Source: Gonatopus flavifemur (taxonomy: Eukaryota > Arthropoda > Insecta > Hymenoptera > Dryinidae). Taken from it: 64,000 nucleotides of DNA. Both the position numbers and the translations under genes were made by a program. The first letter of the stretch is position 1, and the number at the start of each line of letters is the position of its first letter. Of the stretch, positions 1 through 12,302 are shown in pieces. Location: the NCBI GenBank assembly GCA_018340375.1, contig JAFFJZ010000002.1:27422001-27486000 (forward strand), in the 5' to 3' direction. The notes beneath the pieces are model-generated. The model was not told the DNA's origin, ran no database searches, and saw only the letters and a list, made by a program, of their open reading frames with translations.

Positions 1-468
1 TTATTTATTATGCACATAAAAAAATTGAATTAAATTTGTTCACATATTAATTTTAGTTGTTCCTAATACGTTTGATAAATGTGCACTGATAGTCGTGCAC
101 AGTGAATTGTACACATGAAAAAAAATGAGAAATATAAAATGTAAGATTGTGCACCTTACATTTTGCACCTTTGGAAATATTCAATATTGTTTTTTATGCG
201 CAAGTTTTTGTGAATAAAAATTTTGTGCATGATTACTTGCGCATAAAAAACAATATTGAATATTTCCAAAGGTGCAAAATGTAAGGTGCACAATCTTACA
301 TTTTATATTTCTCATTTTTTTTCATGTGTACAATTCACTGTGCACGACTATCAGTGCACATTTATCAAACGTATTAGGAACAACTAAAATTAATATGTGA
401 ACAAATTTAATTCAATTTTTTTATGTGCATAATAAATAAGTGCACAATTCTTATGTGCATGATCCATC
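1..468. repeat. Perfect palindrome (foldback element), cut by window start
   Basis: Bases 1-204 are, as far as I can read, an exact reverse complement of 236-439, with a 31-base spacer. No mismatch was found, unlike nearly every other inverted repeat here. The arms are full of GTGCAC/TGTGCA-type motifs, and the same motifs continue past the right arm (GTGCACAATT, ATGTGCATGATCC to about 468). The element therefore probably extends left of base 1. No target duplication can be read because the left end is missing. It is a very young foldback element, or an inverted-duplication artefact of assembly. Confidence 0.85.
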
Positions 469-1467
469 CCATGTCTCAGAATATCATATTTTCCGAATTA
501 CTTTCTTTCCATCATCTTCCAACATTATTTACCTTTCAATTTAGAATTATAAAAAAGGAAAAATGACTTTCTAAATTCTAGAGAGGGAAATTTCCACTCT
601 GTTGAAGTCGGTGTCCGCTTATTAGGTACCCAGAAGGGGACCGAACTTTTCATTCGAGTGGGATTCTCATTTCTTCACATTTGTAAGGTGGTGTGAGCCA
701 TATGAGCGGTTGTTTGGCACCCTTCAAGACACCTGCTGTGAAGCTAGGCACTAGAAAGGCCTTTGACATCAATCATAAGGTGACTAGAATCATTTCTGCT
801 AGGAAACTCTTGAATAACGGTTACTTCTAGAAATGTATATATACCACGATACCGAAAGAACATACTGCTGAGGCAAGGTAAACCAACAGGGCAAGACAGC
901 ATAGTTAATTTAACGTCCTGCTAAAAATGTCAGGCAGAATCGAATAGAAAATGGTTGGTTGTCAGGCTCTGAACGGTTCTTTTCCAAGGTGATCCAGACA
1001 ACCACAACTGACAAACTTTTCTCCCGATTTGATTCGGGATTACGGAATTGGAATATCCTGTCAAAAATTGACAGCAATTTTGAAGAAGGTTCTGTTTAGA
1101 ATTCATAGACTGTGATATCCAGTCAAAAACTGACGGAAACTTTCCTGCCAGGTTTCAACATTATGTTACAATATGGTGATTTCGGACAAAATCGGGTAGA
1201 AAGTTCGTCGATTTTTGCTTGGATCATCTGGAAAAGAACCTGCCCACACCCTGACAAGAACTTCCTGTTCGATTCTGCTGGACATTTTTAGAAAGGCGAT
1301 TAATATGGTTGCAGGAGAAATGTGTAACATTGTAACGCGATCTTCATATCTTGTACTAATTATACTGAAAAGCGACAAACGACAAACGAAAACGATATTC
1401 ATGAAAAGTATAGTTACGGATAGTCAAGAATTCATAATTGCGATGGCCTAAAATTTGGTTATGAGTG
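469..1467. other. No gene seen; AT-rich intergenic or intronic DNA
   Basis: No recognisable coding sequence, RNA gene or repeat boundary. At about 1035-1150 a short phrase of the type CTGTCAAAAATTGACAG recurs (near 1060-1072 and 1118-1133), which suggests an old degraded repeat. The small overlapping open frames at 1166-1451 lie on opposite strands and resemble nothing known to me. Confidence 0.5.
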
Positions 1468-1690
1468 CACGGAGAAAATTTTACACAGTGATTACTGTAC
1501 CCCGTACGACTAGTGACACGAATCAGTCATGTCTCTGCAGTAGAGAGTCGTTTTTCTACACTATTCTATACTGTGGAGACATCACTGATTCGTGTTACTA
1601 CAATAATTGGTAGTGTTGAAATGATTTGATTGCATAATACGAGCCAGTCGTGTAAGCTACGGTAACCACTGGTGTAGGATTTTCTCCGTG
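1468..1690. mobile_element. MITE, CACGGAGAAAA ends, 2-bp TSD TG
   Basis: It begins CACGGAGAAAATTTTACAC and ends GGATTTTCTCCGTG. The terminal inverted repeats extend for about 50 bases (ACGACTAGTGAC against GAGCCAGTCGTG). It is flanked by TG (1466-1467 and 1691-1692). Within it, GACACGAATCAGTCATGTCTC pairs with GAGACATCACTGATTCGTGT to form an inner hairpin. It has no coding capacity. The CAC ends and 2-bp TSD match the other CAC-type elements of this window. Confidence 0.85.
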
Positions 1691-1707
1691 TGACTGAGAG
1701 ACAGTGC

Positions 1708-1865
1708 CCAAGTAGAAATGGTCTAGTGATTCACTCGTGAAGTACTGCTGCGCTAGCCAAAAACTAGCGTCCTCGCAAAGGTCTCGCTAGTGCCTCGTCG
1801 ACAGTCTAGTTTTTGGTTAGCGCAGTCTTACATTACGAGTCAATCACTAGACCATTTCTACTTGG
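1708..1865. mobile_element. Palindromic MITE-like foldback
   Basis: CCAAGTAGAAATGGTCTAGT at 1708 is the inverse of the sequence ending CCATTTCTACTTGG at 1865. The arms (about 60 bases) continue through TGCGCTAGCCAAAAACTAG. The spacer is about 38 bases. No clear TSD. It abuts a larger inverted repeat that starts in the TTGGTGG sequence just after it. Confidence 0.75.
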
Positions 1866-3175
1866 TTGGTGGATTTAGAAATGCTCTATCCTTTTTCAAT
1901 CGACGTGTAAAAAAGGACAACACTACAAGTAGGGGAGAGTCGGATAAAACCGGGTACCTCAATATCTTCTTGATTAGTGCTTCTTTCTGACAGAAAACGC
2001 TTGGACTAGTAGCAGTAGACATTTTGAGCAGTTGAAGAGAATAACAGCATCGATACAACGCGGTTTCTCCCTTAGAACGTTGTTTAAAGTTTTCTGCGAA
2101 AAAAATTGTCAAAGTTGTTGGATTTGTGTAGTGAGTTTCAAGTAGGGATCCTTTAATGAGGGATCGGACAATCAGTCGCCATTAGTGGGATACTTCCGGT
2201 TTTTTCTATAGTTTAGTTAAGCATGCATAGTGTATGTTATTTTATTAAAATCATTGTATGTCAAATCAAAAATGTATTTACATGCTTTGTTCGAAGAATG
2301 TTTCATATTCACTTAATTGTAAATATTATACATGAATAAGCTGACTTTAAATATGTATCTCGAATATTTTCATAAATATCAGTACCTATCCCACTAATGG
2401 CGGCCGACCATTCCGTAATCAACAGTTGATTGTCCGATCCCTCATTAAAGGATCCCTAGTTTCAAGTGCTCTACCAGTCCCTCAGGGAAAAGGCACGTAC
2501 ATACTTCAATTGAGCCTGTTTTTCTACGTATTGTCATTTTTTATTAATTCGCCTAAAGGACCGCATAATCTATCTAAACCATATTGAACTCAACAATTTA
2601 CTGTGGGATCAAACCAGGTACTTGAGATTTTACCTTCTCATTTATGAAATTGAACAAAATTTGTGTTTTTATTTTAAAATAGTCATCAAAACATGTTCAT
2701 TCTCGAAGATGCCTTTATGTGTGCTTGCGACTTTTGTTCTTCACTGAGTTGGCCGCAAAAAAATTCTTTCTCTGAACAATTTTTTTTTAGTTGGTCAAAA
2801 TATGTCAATTTCCAAACTTGACTCATGTCTGTTTTTGGAATTTTTATCGAATTCAACAGTTGGTGCTAAAAATTTCACAATTCAGAAGTGTACTGCATTG
2901 ATTCAAGCGAGTACCCGGTTTTATCCTACCCATTGAGTGGGACCGGCTTTTTGTACCTTTCGACTAGAACGAATATAAAACAAATTGTATCAATTTTACA
3001 GCAGTATACAAATAGTATGTTGTTAATGAATGAATAAGGCATCTGAAAAGCTTTGGTTGGTTAATCTATTGCTAATAGGAACTTCTCTATGACCGATTGA
3101 AGTTATGGTACCTGGTTTTGTCTCCGACCTTCTCCTACTGCTTGAAGAGGGATGAACTCTTTTTAAACCCACCAA
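1864..3175. mobile_element. Old composite inverted-repeat element with GGATAAAACCGGGTACC motif
   Basis: The left arm (TTGGTGGATTTAGAAATG, then AGTAGGGGAGAGTCGGATAA, to about 1960) is the diverged inverse of 3105-3175 (GTACCTGGTTTTGTCTCCGAC, then AAACCCACCAATA). The core motif GGATAAAACCGGGTACC also occurs near 2608 in the same orientation and near 2912 inverted, so there are four copies in both orientations. A younger hAT MITE (2143-2458) sits inside. No TSD was identified. It is probably the remains of a DNA transposon; superfamily unknown. Confidence 0.5.
2143..2458. mobile_element. hAT-type MITE, 8-bp TSD GTTTCAAG
   Basis: It begins TAGGGATCCTTTAATGAGGG and ends with the inverse of that. 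The flanks carry an exact 8-base duplication, GTTTCAAG, at 2135-2142 and 2459-2466. The arms run about 50 bases through CCATTAGTGGGATA, but the right arm carries about 24 extra bases (around CGACCATTCCGTAATCAACA). An 8-bp TSD with TA/CAGGG ends is diagnostic of the hAT superfamily. Non-coding, so it must be moved by a transposase made elsewhere. Confidence 0.9.
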
Positions 3176-4640
3176 TACTGAGAGAACAACAAAATCGCGT
3201 AAATTTAGTTGTGGTGAGTACATAAATGTAATTTTAAAGTCCAGTTACTTGAGAATTTAACATATCCAATACGACCTCCTCTTATGAATATTGTTCGAAT
3301 ATATTTCCCAAGAGGTGAAACATTGATATTTCAGGGAGTATCATTTTTCTCGGATATTGTAGTTTGATAGTACTGCATCCGTTAACCAAATGACAGATAA
3401 GTGAATAAGATTTCAGTAACAAATTGAAATGGCCTCTAATAATAGAACATTTTCATTAAGTGTACGAGGATGAGGTTTCCGACAGGATCGCAACAGTATT
3501 ATATTGCGGTAATAACTTACTTTACAAAGTTTGTAGAACATCGTATAAAGTTCCTATAAATTTCCTCTCACTTTGAAGATCTCCGCCGGATACTTATACT
3601 GACAATCCGAAATACAACCTTCAAACAGAGTGCAGGGGAATGATACTCGCACAGTACTTAGATAAGCATAACTTTATCATTCATAACATTCGTGGGAAGG
3701 AAATGAAATCCAATGGTAGGAAGAACACTACTTTCACGATAAAAGGTGTATAATTAAGCACTAGATCTGCAAACTCCACGAAGTGGATACAGTCGGTAAG
3801 TGATAGTTATAGAAAGTGCTCTCAAATATTATATCGATGATCAAACGATGGATATAAAAGCCAATCAAATACGATTTGAAATTGTATATATGTTGTACAC
3901 CATTTAGAGGTTTATTGAGAATTTTATTCGAATGGGAGCTATTTGGCTCTGTACGTACACGATGATACGGATCTTTTATGTATTTCTACATCTCTATGAG
4001 CACATTCAAATGATTCGGTCTTTTAGATAATCTCTCGTAAAAACAATATCTAAAAAAAAATAAAATGTCTGATAACAAAATATACTTGCTCTCAGTTTAT
4101 ACAAAATCAGGTTCTTGTTGTTGTATGATTTTTTTCCAATACAAACTTTCTTCCACATTGATTTGTACTGAAAAAAATCCATTATTATTCCAGAATTTTA
4201 TTCGAACGAGTTTTGATCATGTGATCATAATAATTTTATCTTGAGTATGATTGGATTTTGAATCAATATCTTTAATGCACAGCTAAACGCTGATTCGGAA
4301 CTCTTTGTTACATGAGAGTATAATCAGAATTCCTCAAATCCAATAATTGCAATCCGAAAATCGCATTGTGAGCGGAATAATCATTCGTACGGGATGGAGA
4401 ACGTATTCATCAAAATTATGGATTTCCATTCCCATATCGATTCTTTTACATGTTCGATGTAATGAGAACTATAATTGAATTTCAACATGCAGTTGAAGAA
4501 TGAGAGTGGAGAATGAAAAATGTAACACAAAATCGCAGAGTTATAATCATAATAATAATATGTTATGAAGTTGGAACAGAATGGGATGGTTGGTGGTTTG
4601 AATGTTTTCGCTGAATGTATCGCATTGACTGAACCCTGTT
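3176..4640. other. No gene seen; AT-rich DNA
   Basis: Simple A/T-rich sequence with no open frame worth naming, no clear inverted repeat and no RNA gene that I can recognise. It would fit intron or intergenic DNA. Confidence 0.5.
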
Positions 4641-4649
4641 AGAGAAATC

Positions 4650-5345
4650 TGAACTTCATATGAATATTATGACGTTTTTTGAGCAAACAGTTTATTAAAT
4701 TTCTTGATAAAATATTCAATTCTGTGATATAATTCTTAATGTTAAGAATTTTCTTCTTAATTTCAATAACATATTTATAAAATTTCATAAGCAATTGTTA
4801 CATTCAAGAAAGAAATTTGCAAAATTTTCATCATCAATATTAAATTCAATATGGAGATATGATATTCCACGAAGAATTTCTTATTAAATTGAAGAATTTT
4901 CCTGACAATGAAGTTTGGTCAATCACCGCTTGAAATTCATTTCAAAACTGAATACTCCGGGTTAATAATGGCTCTCGAACAAATCGAGTACCCGCAGTTC
5001 AGAATTGTGTTCTTCAATGTACCTGCAAAATTATCAAAAGTGAATGATCTCTGTAGTAATCACTATTGGTGAAATTCTTAAGATTATTGGCAAATTCCTT
5101 CTGAAATTTAATATTCTTATAAATAATTTGATAAAGTTTTCAAGATCAATATGAGTTATGGAATTTTAAAAAACATTGAAATGTAAGAAATTTATAAAAA
5201 TCTTGTTAAAATTGAGGAGGAAATTGTTAAAATCAAGAATTATGTTATTGAAATTGATATAATTCTACGAAATTCGATGGATTGTGTAATGTGAAAAGTT
5301 TCATAATATGTTTATGAAACTTGAGGAAGTTTTACAGTGTTGGAA
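4650..5345. repeat. AT-rich foldback repeat; intact paralogue of the nest at 51-52.6 kb
   Basis: The segment 5120-5340 (AATATGAGTTATGGAATTTT, later AAAAGTTTCATAATATGTTT) matches two separated blocks at about 51060-51121 and 52452-52610, which are split there by a 1.3-kb insertion. Bases 4650-4900 look like a diverged inverse of 5160-5340 (shared CATATTATGA, ATTTCAATAACAT), so the whole may be one foldback. The right end near 5337 reads TTTTACAGTG, which could be a CAC-type terminus. Non-coding. Confidence 0.6.
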
Positions 5346-5498
5346 AATTCAAAAAATTTCAAGGAACCATCAATTCAAAATAACTAGCATATAACAGAAA
5401 AAATACTTCGACGAGAAACAAAACTTTTAAGTTGCTGCTTCGATGATTTAATAATTGAATATAAATTTCAAATGATATCCATATTGAAATTGCATCTT

Positions 5499-5802
5499 CA
5501 CGGAGAAAAATGCCGCTCGAAAGAAAAAAAATGTTTGTGATTTTGCTTAGTAAACTAGAAACAAGAAGGTTTGTAAAATGAATTTATACATAAAAATACG
5601 GAAGATCACGAATATTGTAGAAGAGTTAATAGTCACGATTGAAATTTTAAATGCTGAACGTTGAAGTTTGTAAAGCGTATAGTAAAATTCACTAATTCAT
5701 TCTCAATCTTCCGTATTTTTATGTAAAAATTGGTTTCACAGACCTTCCTGTTTCTGATTTAGCAAGCAAAATAAAAAAAAGTAGTAAATTTTTTTCTCCG
5801 TG
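5499..5802. mobile_element. MITE, CACGGAGAAAA ends, 2-bp TSD TT
   Basis: It begins CACGGAGAAAAATG and ends TTTTTTTCTCCGTG, flanked by TT (5497-5498 and 5803-5804). The arms are imperfect but extend about 120 bases: AGAAACAAGAAGGTTTGT against AGACCTTCCTGTTTCT, and ACATAAAAATACGGAAGAT against its inverse near 5708. Same end sequence as the element at 1468 but a different interior. Non-coding. Confidence 0.85.
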
Positions 5803-7017
5803 TTCCACACTGGTTTAATATGCCAACAATTGAAACGACAGATCTTCAGTTACCGTGATATGATACGCGCTTTTTTTCAATTATAATTGTCTAGTGGCGA
5901 CAAAAATCCACCTCTCCACAAATAATTAATCATTATTTCCTTCAAGAAACAGAATAAATATGAAATAATTAACTCCACTATCGAACCACGACTGAAATTA
6001 AACCCGAATATTCGAACATACCTGAAAACACATTTTTTTCATACCAGTAGTGGATTCTGCATATCTCTCATAGCCTCATTTCCAAATTCAGAATGTTCTC
6101 TCAAAGCAGCTTCCCGGAAAAACATGAATCAACCCTTCTTGTTTTTAATAAAAGAAAAATTCCAACAATATCGGAATACAAATTTCTTCAAATTTTCCGT
6201 TGCAGCCACGTGAAAGCTCATATTCATATATTCCAACCGATATTGTACCGTTTCATTTTCCAACTCAACACTGTTTTTTTGCTTAAATTCTCTGAATATC
6301 TCCCTTCGAAAATAAAGCCAGCATAACCAGTCCTTTGGCCAGGTTATATCCGAAGATCTTCTTTACGACTGTTTTGGACGATGTATCATTAGTTTGTACT
6401 TTCCCAGTTTTCATCAAAGTTTTACGTCACTTGTTGGAAGCATTGAATGCTGAAGCCGCTTGGAATCAATATTCGACATAGATTTTTGTCATAAAAATGC
6501 AAATGTCACCAACTCCCAAAATTTTTTGCGTTCAAACAAAAGCACCGTGTATACTGATTTAAAAATAAAAACTTCTATCTGCAAGCAAGCGTCACAATTG
6601 ACCGGAATACTACACGAGCGTAACATATACCTGGGAAACCGACGTGTAAAAACCCTGTGATGTACAGGACAAAGATAGGTTTTATGAACACAAATATATG
6701 CATCGCTTCATACAAATTTTTGTCATATTCAATCAAATTTATGGTATGGATTGTGAATGGGGAGTGAGAAAAAGAACAAAACTTACGTAAATGATTTTAT
6801 TTTCTCGTGCGAATGTGCATATTCTCTTCGCTTTTTCTCTGATTTTTGATACAATGAGACTTGCAAATTCATGGTTCGCAGTTATCATCGATCAGGGGAG
6901 GAATATTGTTATAGATATACATCCATGTGGATGGGATAAGAACATTGGATCAGCATCAATTTTCATGGATAATTTATGTATATAAAATATAATTAAAAAA
7001 TTCAGCTTCGTTCTTTG
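5803..7017. other. No gene seen; AT-rich DNA
   Basis: Several short open frames (for example 6093-6326, 6460-6660 and 6791-6985) are present, but none has a recognisable domain, and the stop density is what AT-rich DNA gives by chance. No repeat boundary seen. Confidence 0.45.
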
Positions 7018-7345
7018 CAAGGAGAGAAAAAATTTGCTGACGCAGCAAATCGAGGTATTATATATAGAATAGCAAAATTTTTTGCTGACCTAGCTAAAAA
7101 TTTGCTATAACAGCAATCGTGTTAGCTACGACAGCAATTTTTTAGCTGTGGCAGCAAAAAATGTTTGCTCCGCCAGCAAATTTTCAGTATTATATACAGA
7201 ATAGCAAACAAATTTTGCTGCCACAGCTAAAAATTCGCTGTCGCAGCTAACAAGATGGCTGGAACAGCAAAAAATTTGCTGCTCTGGCAAAAGGAACCCA
7301 GCAAAAGTAGATTTCGCTGCCACAGCGAATTCCTTTTTCTCCGTG
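7018..7345. mobile_element. Motif-array element (GCTG/CAGC), 2-bp TSD TG
   Basis: The right end CTTTTTCTCCGTG and the left end CAAGGAGAGAAAAAA are inverse, with TG on both sides (7016-7017 and 7346-7347). The interior is almost entirely a short motif in both orientations: AGCAAAAAATTTGCTG, AGCTAAAAATTTGCT, GCTGCCACAGC, GCTGTCGCAGC and similar, more than a dozen times in 330 bases. The phrase GTATTATATA(T/C)AGAATAGC occurs twice as a direct repeat. The minus-strand open frame through this block is a by-product of the repeats. A related motif appears at the window end (63925-64000). Confidence 0.8.
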
Positions 7346-7738
7346 TGGGAGCCAATTTTTTGGTTGATGTTTTGTTGATATTTGAGGTTAAATCGACTCG
7401 TTTCATTTGATAAATGATTCATAAACTTCGAAATGCTTCACATTCGTTTATTAACTATATGTTTTTAGAATTAATGTTGTTTTTGAAAGTATTAAATTAG
7501 GGTTTCAACAAATCCTTAACTAATTTATTTTATATTCATTTCACTCACTAATGCGTGAAGTGCATCCTGATATATAACAATTCCATTTCAGAAAAGTCAA
7601 TAAAGCCTCAAATTTATATACAAGGATGCTATAGAATTCTGTTTTTTTTTTTCACTTGTCATTAGGTGTTATACGAGAAATAGAGTAGAAAATGAACAAA
7701 ATTAGCTTCCACTTTCAGTCTTATTCTTCTAAATGTTT
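7346..7738. other. No gene seen
   Basis: AT-rich sequence between two repeats. Nothing recognisable. Confidence 0.45.
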
Positions 7739-8545
7739 TCGTTTTCAAGTTTCTCATGAAAATATGTCAGTTTTTCATGTTTTAAGAGTATTTTCTAACG
7801 GCCAGCTCAACAAAAAATTTTATAGGAGTCGCTCAAGTTTCTTAGAATGGTGAAAATAATCAAAATTCATTCTTCTTTTATTTTTCAAGGTTTTCCTCGT
7901 TGCGATGAAATTTGGTACCTAAAAAAATAACTTCCTCAAAGTGTTCAAGTGTTAAGTGTTTAATTAAAAATATTTATCTTCAATGGTCGCTCAGGATTCA
8001 TGAACATTTTTTAATTAATTGCTTTTGATAGTTCTGAGCAAAATTTTGAACATTACAGAAAAAATATAATTAACTAATGAATTCTTGGATCCGATTCGAT
8101 TAAAGTCTAATTGATTCAATTTTTTAAATTATTTTCATTTATTTATTAGGAGAATTTGTATTCTTGTGATTTATGGAATTTCTTTTCCATGTCGTGGTGT
8201 ATTCTTATTCATTAAAATGCTTATCATAAATGATAGTACATATTGAATGTTAATATGAATTTTCAAAAGTCGCTCGAAAACATCGAAAAAAAAATTCTTG
8301 ATTTTTGAGTGAGCTTTGAAAATAGATATTTTGAACTGTAACTTTGGAAAAGTTACTATTTCTCAGGTACAAAATTTTACCGCACAGAGAAAAAAATTTT
8401 TAAATCAAGTAAAAGTCAATTTTTACTTTTTAAAAATGTTTTAAAACCTTGAGCGACCCATAAAAAATATTTCTCGAGCTGATCTTTAGAGAGAGCTCTC
8501 AAAACATACCAAAAAAACTAACATATTTCCATACGGAACTTGAGA
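7739..8545 (-). mobile_element. Long-TIR repeat with GTCGCTCAA motif, copy A
   Basis: An imperfect inverted repeat. The left arm (TTTTCAAGTTTCTCATG, then GGAGTCGCTCAAGTTTCT) matches the inverse of the right arm (ACCTTGAGCGACCCATA, then ATTTCCATACGGAACTTGAG). The motif GTCGCTCAA/TTGAGCGAC occurs at about 7828, 7985, 8270 and 8451. Read on the minus strand, the segment with CGAGCGACTTTTGAAAATTC matches 28980-29815 along most of its length, so these are two copies of one family. No TSD read; diverged and non-coding. Confidence 0.7.
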
Positions 8546-9970
8546 ACAAAAAATTCGGGGTATTCTGGTATGAAATTTCAAATTCAGATAATTTTATTCA
8601 AAATAAATCTCAATTCTCAAACAGAGTATAACAATGTGTTTCGAGATAAGATAATTTGGAATATTTTCATGTTACTTATTTTGAAAGAATAATTTTATAG
8701 GTTGATATAGGTTTTATAGCTTGACCCAGGCAGCAAAACAGTTGATAATAAAGAATCCAGTATAAATACATCAGTCCCTAATGTCTCTCTCGTGCTGTCT
8801 AGAAGATGAAGTACATTGATCAGGCTATTAGCACATCAAGTACATACACATGTGTTCTCGCAGTGATATATAATACTGGAAACTTCGTACAAGTACACTT
8901 TAGAATTTTCTTATGACATCGTCTCTTAGCACTCTCACTTCACGTTCAGTGTCAAGAAAAGTGAGAAAGAAAATATTTCAAGCTCTCAGTCGTTGAGTTA
9001 GAGACATTTTCAATACATAAAACTTTTCCTCTTGTAACCATCAGCAGTTCTGCCACCACAGTTCCCTCAGGGTCGTCATAAAGAATATATTCTAATATAC
9101 GTGTATAGATGTACACATATATCTGAGCTGCTCATTTCACTTGGAAAGTTCAAAACAAATACTGCTTGCAACGTGAAATCGTAAAAACCTACCACGGAAC
9201 GATATTTAATAATCAAATTCTCATAATCGATCCAGCGAGTGACATACGCGTTCGCTCTTTACACGATCAATTGAAACGAACATTATCAATTTCAATCGGA
9301 ATCATTAATGAAAATAGCGAATTTTATAAAATCTGATTACCAACGAATGGATTTATTCAAACGTACGGTTATCCCATGAAAAAAAAAATCAATATCAATG
9401 ATTATTGATTGAATTGCTGAATTTGTGTTTGTGCAGTATATAACTCAATGACATTCGAAAAAACAAACATGGTAATGCATTTAGTATCTGATAAATTAGA
9501 TTATCCTTGAGCGTATTCTGAAACGATTGCAGTTCGCTAAATAACCATCAATTCCATACCAGCAAATCGACATGATTTATAACGCTCAGAAATGTATTGT
9601 GATTATTTTCATACTTGGAAATTTTATTGAAAGAATCAATGCTAATCTCATTCGATATCATGATCTACGAATATTAGTTCAAAAATCCTTATCAAATTCA
9701 TGATATTTTATAATTAATTTTCCACTCTAGGATGAAAATCGAATTTTATTACATATGGTTGAATAAAGCAACATCATTTCTTCACCATATATTAAACGCA
9801 TAAAATCATGGAAACGCATTTCACAAAATTTGTGAATTCAATGAATTCCTTGCGGATGGAATCCATGAAATTGAATAGAATTTAGGTGAAAAGTTCTTCC
9901 GTTTCCATTCAAAATACATTTGCGTCAGTTAAATATTTGTCTCGAATCACATTTTAGACGTTCGAATAAT
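8546..9970. other. No gene seen; AT-rich DNA
   Basis: No recognisable gene or repeat boundary. Base composition is a little more balanced at 8740-9130, but no open frame or splice-bounded exon could be supported. Confidence 0.45.
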
Positions 9971-9972
9971 TC

Positions 9973-10235
9973 TCATGTAGCACAGAATAATCTGGGAATA
10001 TTCTGATAAAAGGCGAAAAACAAAGTACTTAGAATATTCTGACATGACATTGAGTAACAATAAAAATTGTCTATAGAACGTTCTCACAACGTTCACAATG
10101 TTATACAGAACATCTATCGAAAGTCTTTAGAATATTCTCCTCTATTATATTCTGTGAAAGTTCATAGGATGTATGAAATAGTTTCATTGTAATATTCTAT
10201 GCATATTGACAGAATATTTTCAGATTGTGACGGTC
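9973..10235. mobile_element. Degraded copy of the CCC...GGG family with GAATATTCT motif
   Basis: The left part, CTCATGTAGCACAGAATAATC, resembles the start of the element at 12303 (CCCATGTAACACAGAATATTC). The interior repeats GAATATTCT-like words (TGGGAATATTCTGAT, TTAGAATATTCTCC, GTAATATTCTATG). The right end is eroded and no TSD is readable. It is taken as an old relative. Confidence 0.5.
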
Positions 10236-11545
10236 GTAACTCAGAAAATTTAAACTCGTGTAGATATATCATAATTATTACAAAGAATATTGAAAATACA
10301 CGATCTCATTTTCACCGCAGAAATCTTATCCTTCTCATACTCCCTGGATTTAATTGTTCATAAGTGTCGTAATTAATATAGAGATGTTGGAAAAATATAT
10401 CATTTTCCATTCATTCGATCCGTTGTGTAGAGATACGACAGAATTTTCCTAACATGAGATGAAGTCATTGGATTTCTTCGTTGCAAAGTATATCAGGCCT
10501 CTTGTGAACGTACGTATTCTTAATTAATTCAGATGATTATAGAATTTAAAATGATGTCACCATTTTCCATTATTATATCATGCATTATGAATGATCGTTG
10601 AGAGTATAAAATCATGAAACCATGTTTCGTTACTGTACATATCCTGATCATTAACAGACGAATGTTCCGAACGAAATTTATTATAGCACAGTTTACAGTT
10701 TAATGAATCGAAATTCAAAGTAAACCGATACTAAATATTGACAAGTCCAGAAGTTGGTATTTTAATTATTCATTCGATGAAAGCAACTCATGATTATTAA
10801 TTACAGACATAATAAGAGTTAAAATTTACTTAAAATTTAATATCCACTTTGTTAAATGAATGTCGAAATTAGATGAAACGATGATTTTTGCAGTGTATTC
10901 TGTCAATGTGTTGGAAGAGAAATCTGCGGGATTGGAAGAAAGAATTCGAAAAGAGATTATGAACATTTCAAATTCAAGGGTTGTCAAATATTTACATTAT
11001 ATACTTTTTCTCAATTAATAAGATTGGGAATTGAATATTCTGATTAGTTTGGAAACATTTATATATAGGTTTTATCTTTCCAGCTATAATTATATACTTA
11101 CTTTGTATATTTTGGAACTTGATGACACATTCTAAAACTGAGAAATTTGGAAATTACATTCATCAAGTGTATAGTTTTGAACATAACTCTACTCTTCACT
11201 GCGATTATAAAAACGAAGCGCGATGAATTGCATTTTTGTCATTATTCATTGCTTCAATTTGAACAGAACAGCTGGCTAAATTTATCGATCCATCTTCGAA
11301 ACTCACCTTGAACCTTTTCCATCAGTTGACACGTATGAATCCTGGTTTTGAAGATTTCGATCCAAAAGACAGAGAAACGCTCCGCTAAAAATAACATCCA
11401 AAGCTGGACAAAAATTCAATTCCAAACGATTTTTGTCCCCTTTTTGTCCGAATCTGACCAACATTATTTGCATAGTGCTCAGATCGATAACAAATTCAAA
11501 CAATTAGATGTATTTTGTCCATCCGGGAATTTTCAGCTGGGATAT
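10236..11545. other. No gene seen; AT-rich DNA
   Basis: Nothing recognisable. Opposite-strand open frames at 11303-11581 overlap each other and show no domain. Confidence 0.45.
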
Positions 11546-11664
11546 CAGGAAATGCTTAGTTTGAAGTTACAAAGGAAATAAGTTGACTATTCAAGTGACG
11601 AGCGCATCAACTACCCTGATGATTGGTTCATTCGATTAACCTACCTTGGAAACTAAGCATTTCA
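11546..11664. repeat. Small imperfect hairpin
   Basis: GGAAATGCTTAGTTTGAAG at about 11549 is inverse to GGAAACTAAGCATTTCAC at about 11650, with a spacer of some 85 bases. A further short inversion (TAGAAATCACTTCAGTCATT against AATGACTAGAATGATTTCT) brackets the MITE at 11712, so that MITE probably landed inside an older foldback. Confidence 0.5.
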
Positions 11665-11711
11665 CAGTATTCTACCACAACTCTAGTAGAAATCACTTCA
11701 GTCATTCTCTA

Positions 11712-12078
11712 CACGGAAAAAATTTCAGGACTGTGAGAGTTCGAAATTTATATAACTCTAACAGTTCAATTATTTTTGGTTAGGCAAGTTCAAAATTCGA
11801 ATCTTCAGAGTTCAGAACAACATTGAACTCGTATAGTCACACGATCCACGCCATTATAAATCCAATAGTTTGACGTAGCGCCGCACTTTTTCATGCCAAA
11901 CTATTGGATTTAATGGCCCGCATCGTATGATTATAAGAGTTCTATGTTGGTTTGAACTTTCACAATTCAATTTTTTAACCGAGTCAAGTCAAAAAGTTGC
12001 ACTGTTACTGTGCAAGTGACATTTGAACTCCTCCAGTACAGACAGTTGTATCGATTCAGTCCTAAAATTTTTGCTGTG
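11712..12078. mobile_element. MITE, CACGGAAAAA end, 2-bp TSD TA, GTTCAAA motif
   Basis: It begins CACGGAAAAAATTTCAGGAC and ends with the inverse of CACAGCAAAAATTTTAGGAC, flanked by TA (11710-11711 and 12079-12080). The interior repeats GAGTTCAAAATTCG-type words in both orientations (AGAGTTCAGAACAACATTGAA, GTTGGTTTGAACTTTCAC, TTTGAACTCC). The centre holds a tight palindrome, AAATCCAATAGTTTG against CAAACTATTGGATTT (about 11859-11911). Non-coding. Confidence 0.85.
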
Positions 12079-12302
12079 TAGGCAATTACAACGCCTTACC
12101 AGCTCTCGCAAAGCCTAGAGAATGACTAGAATGATTTCTGTAACAGAAGAAAAGGTTCCTTGGTTTTGCGTCAAGAATCTGCTGTTGAAAGATTGGGAAT
12201 GTTCTCTGAAACCTCAGAATCGAGAGCTACTGGTTGGGCTTCCTACTATTTATAATTAGCAAGTGACAATGCAAGTACTGGCTCAATACCTAGCAGACAT
12301 CA

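Noticed and set aside
7126..7422. 98-codon minus-strand frame with repeated FAVAAK/LAVAAK-like words
   Set aside because: Translation of the GCTGCNACAGC motif array inside a MITE; the repetition is at the DNA level and inverted copies are present.
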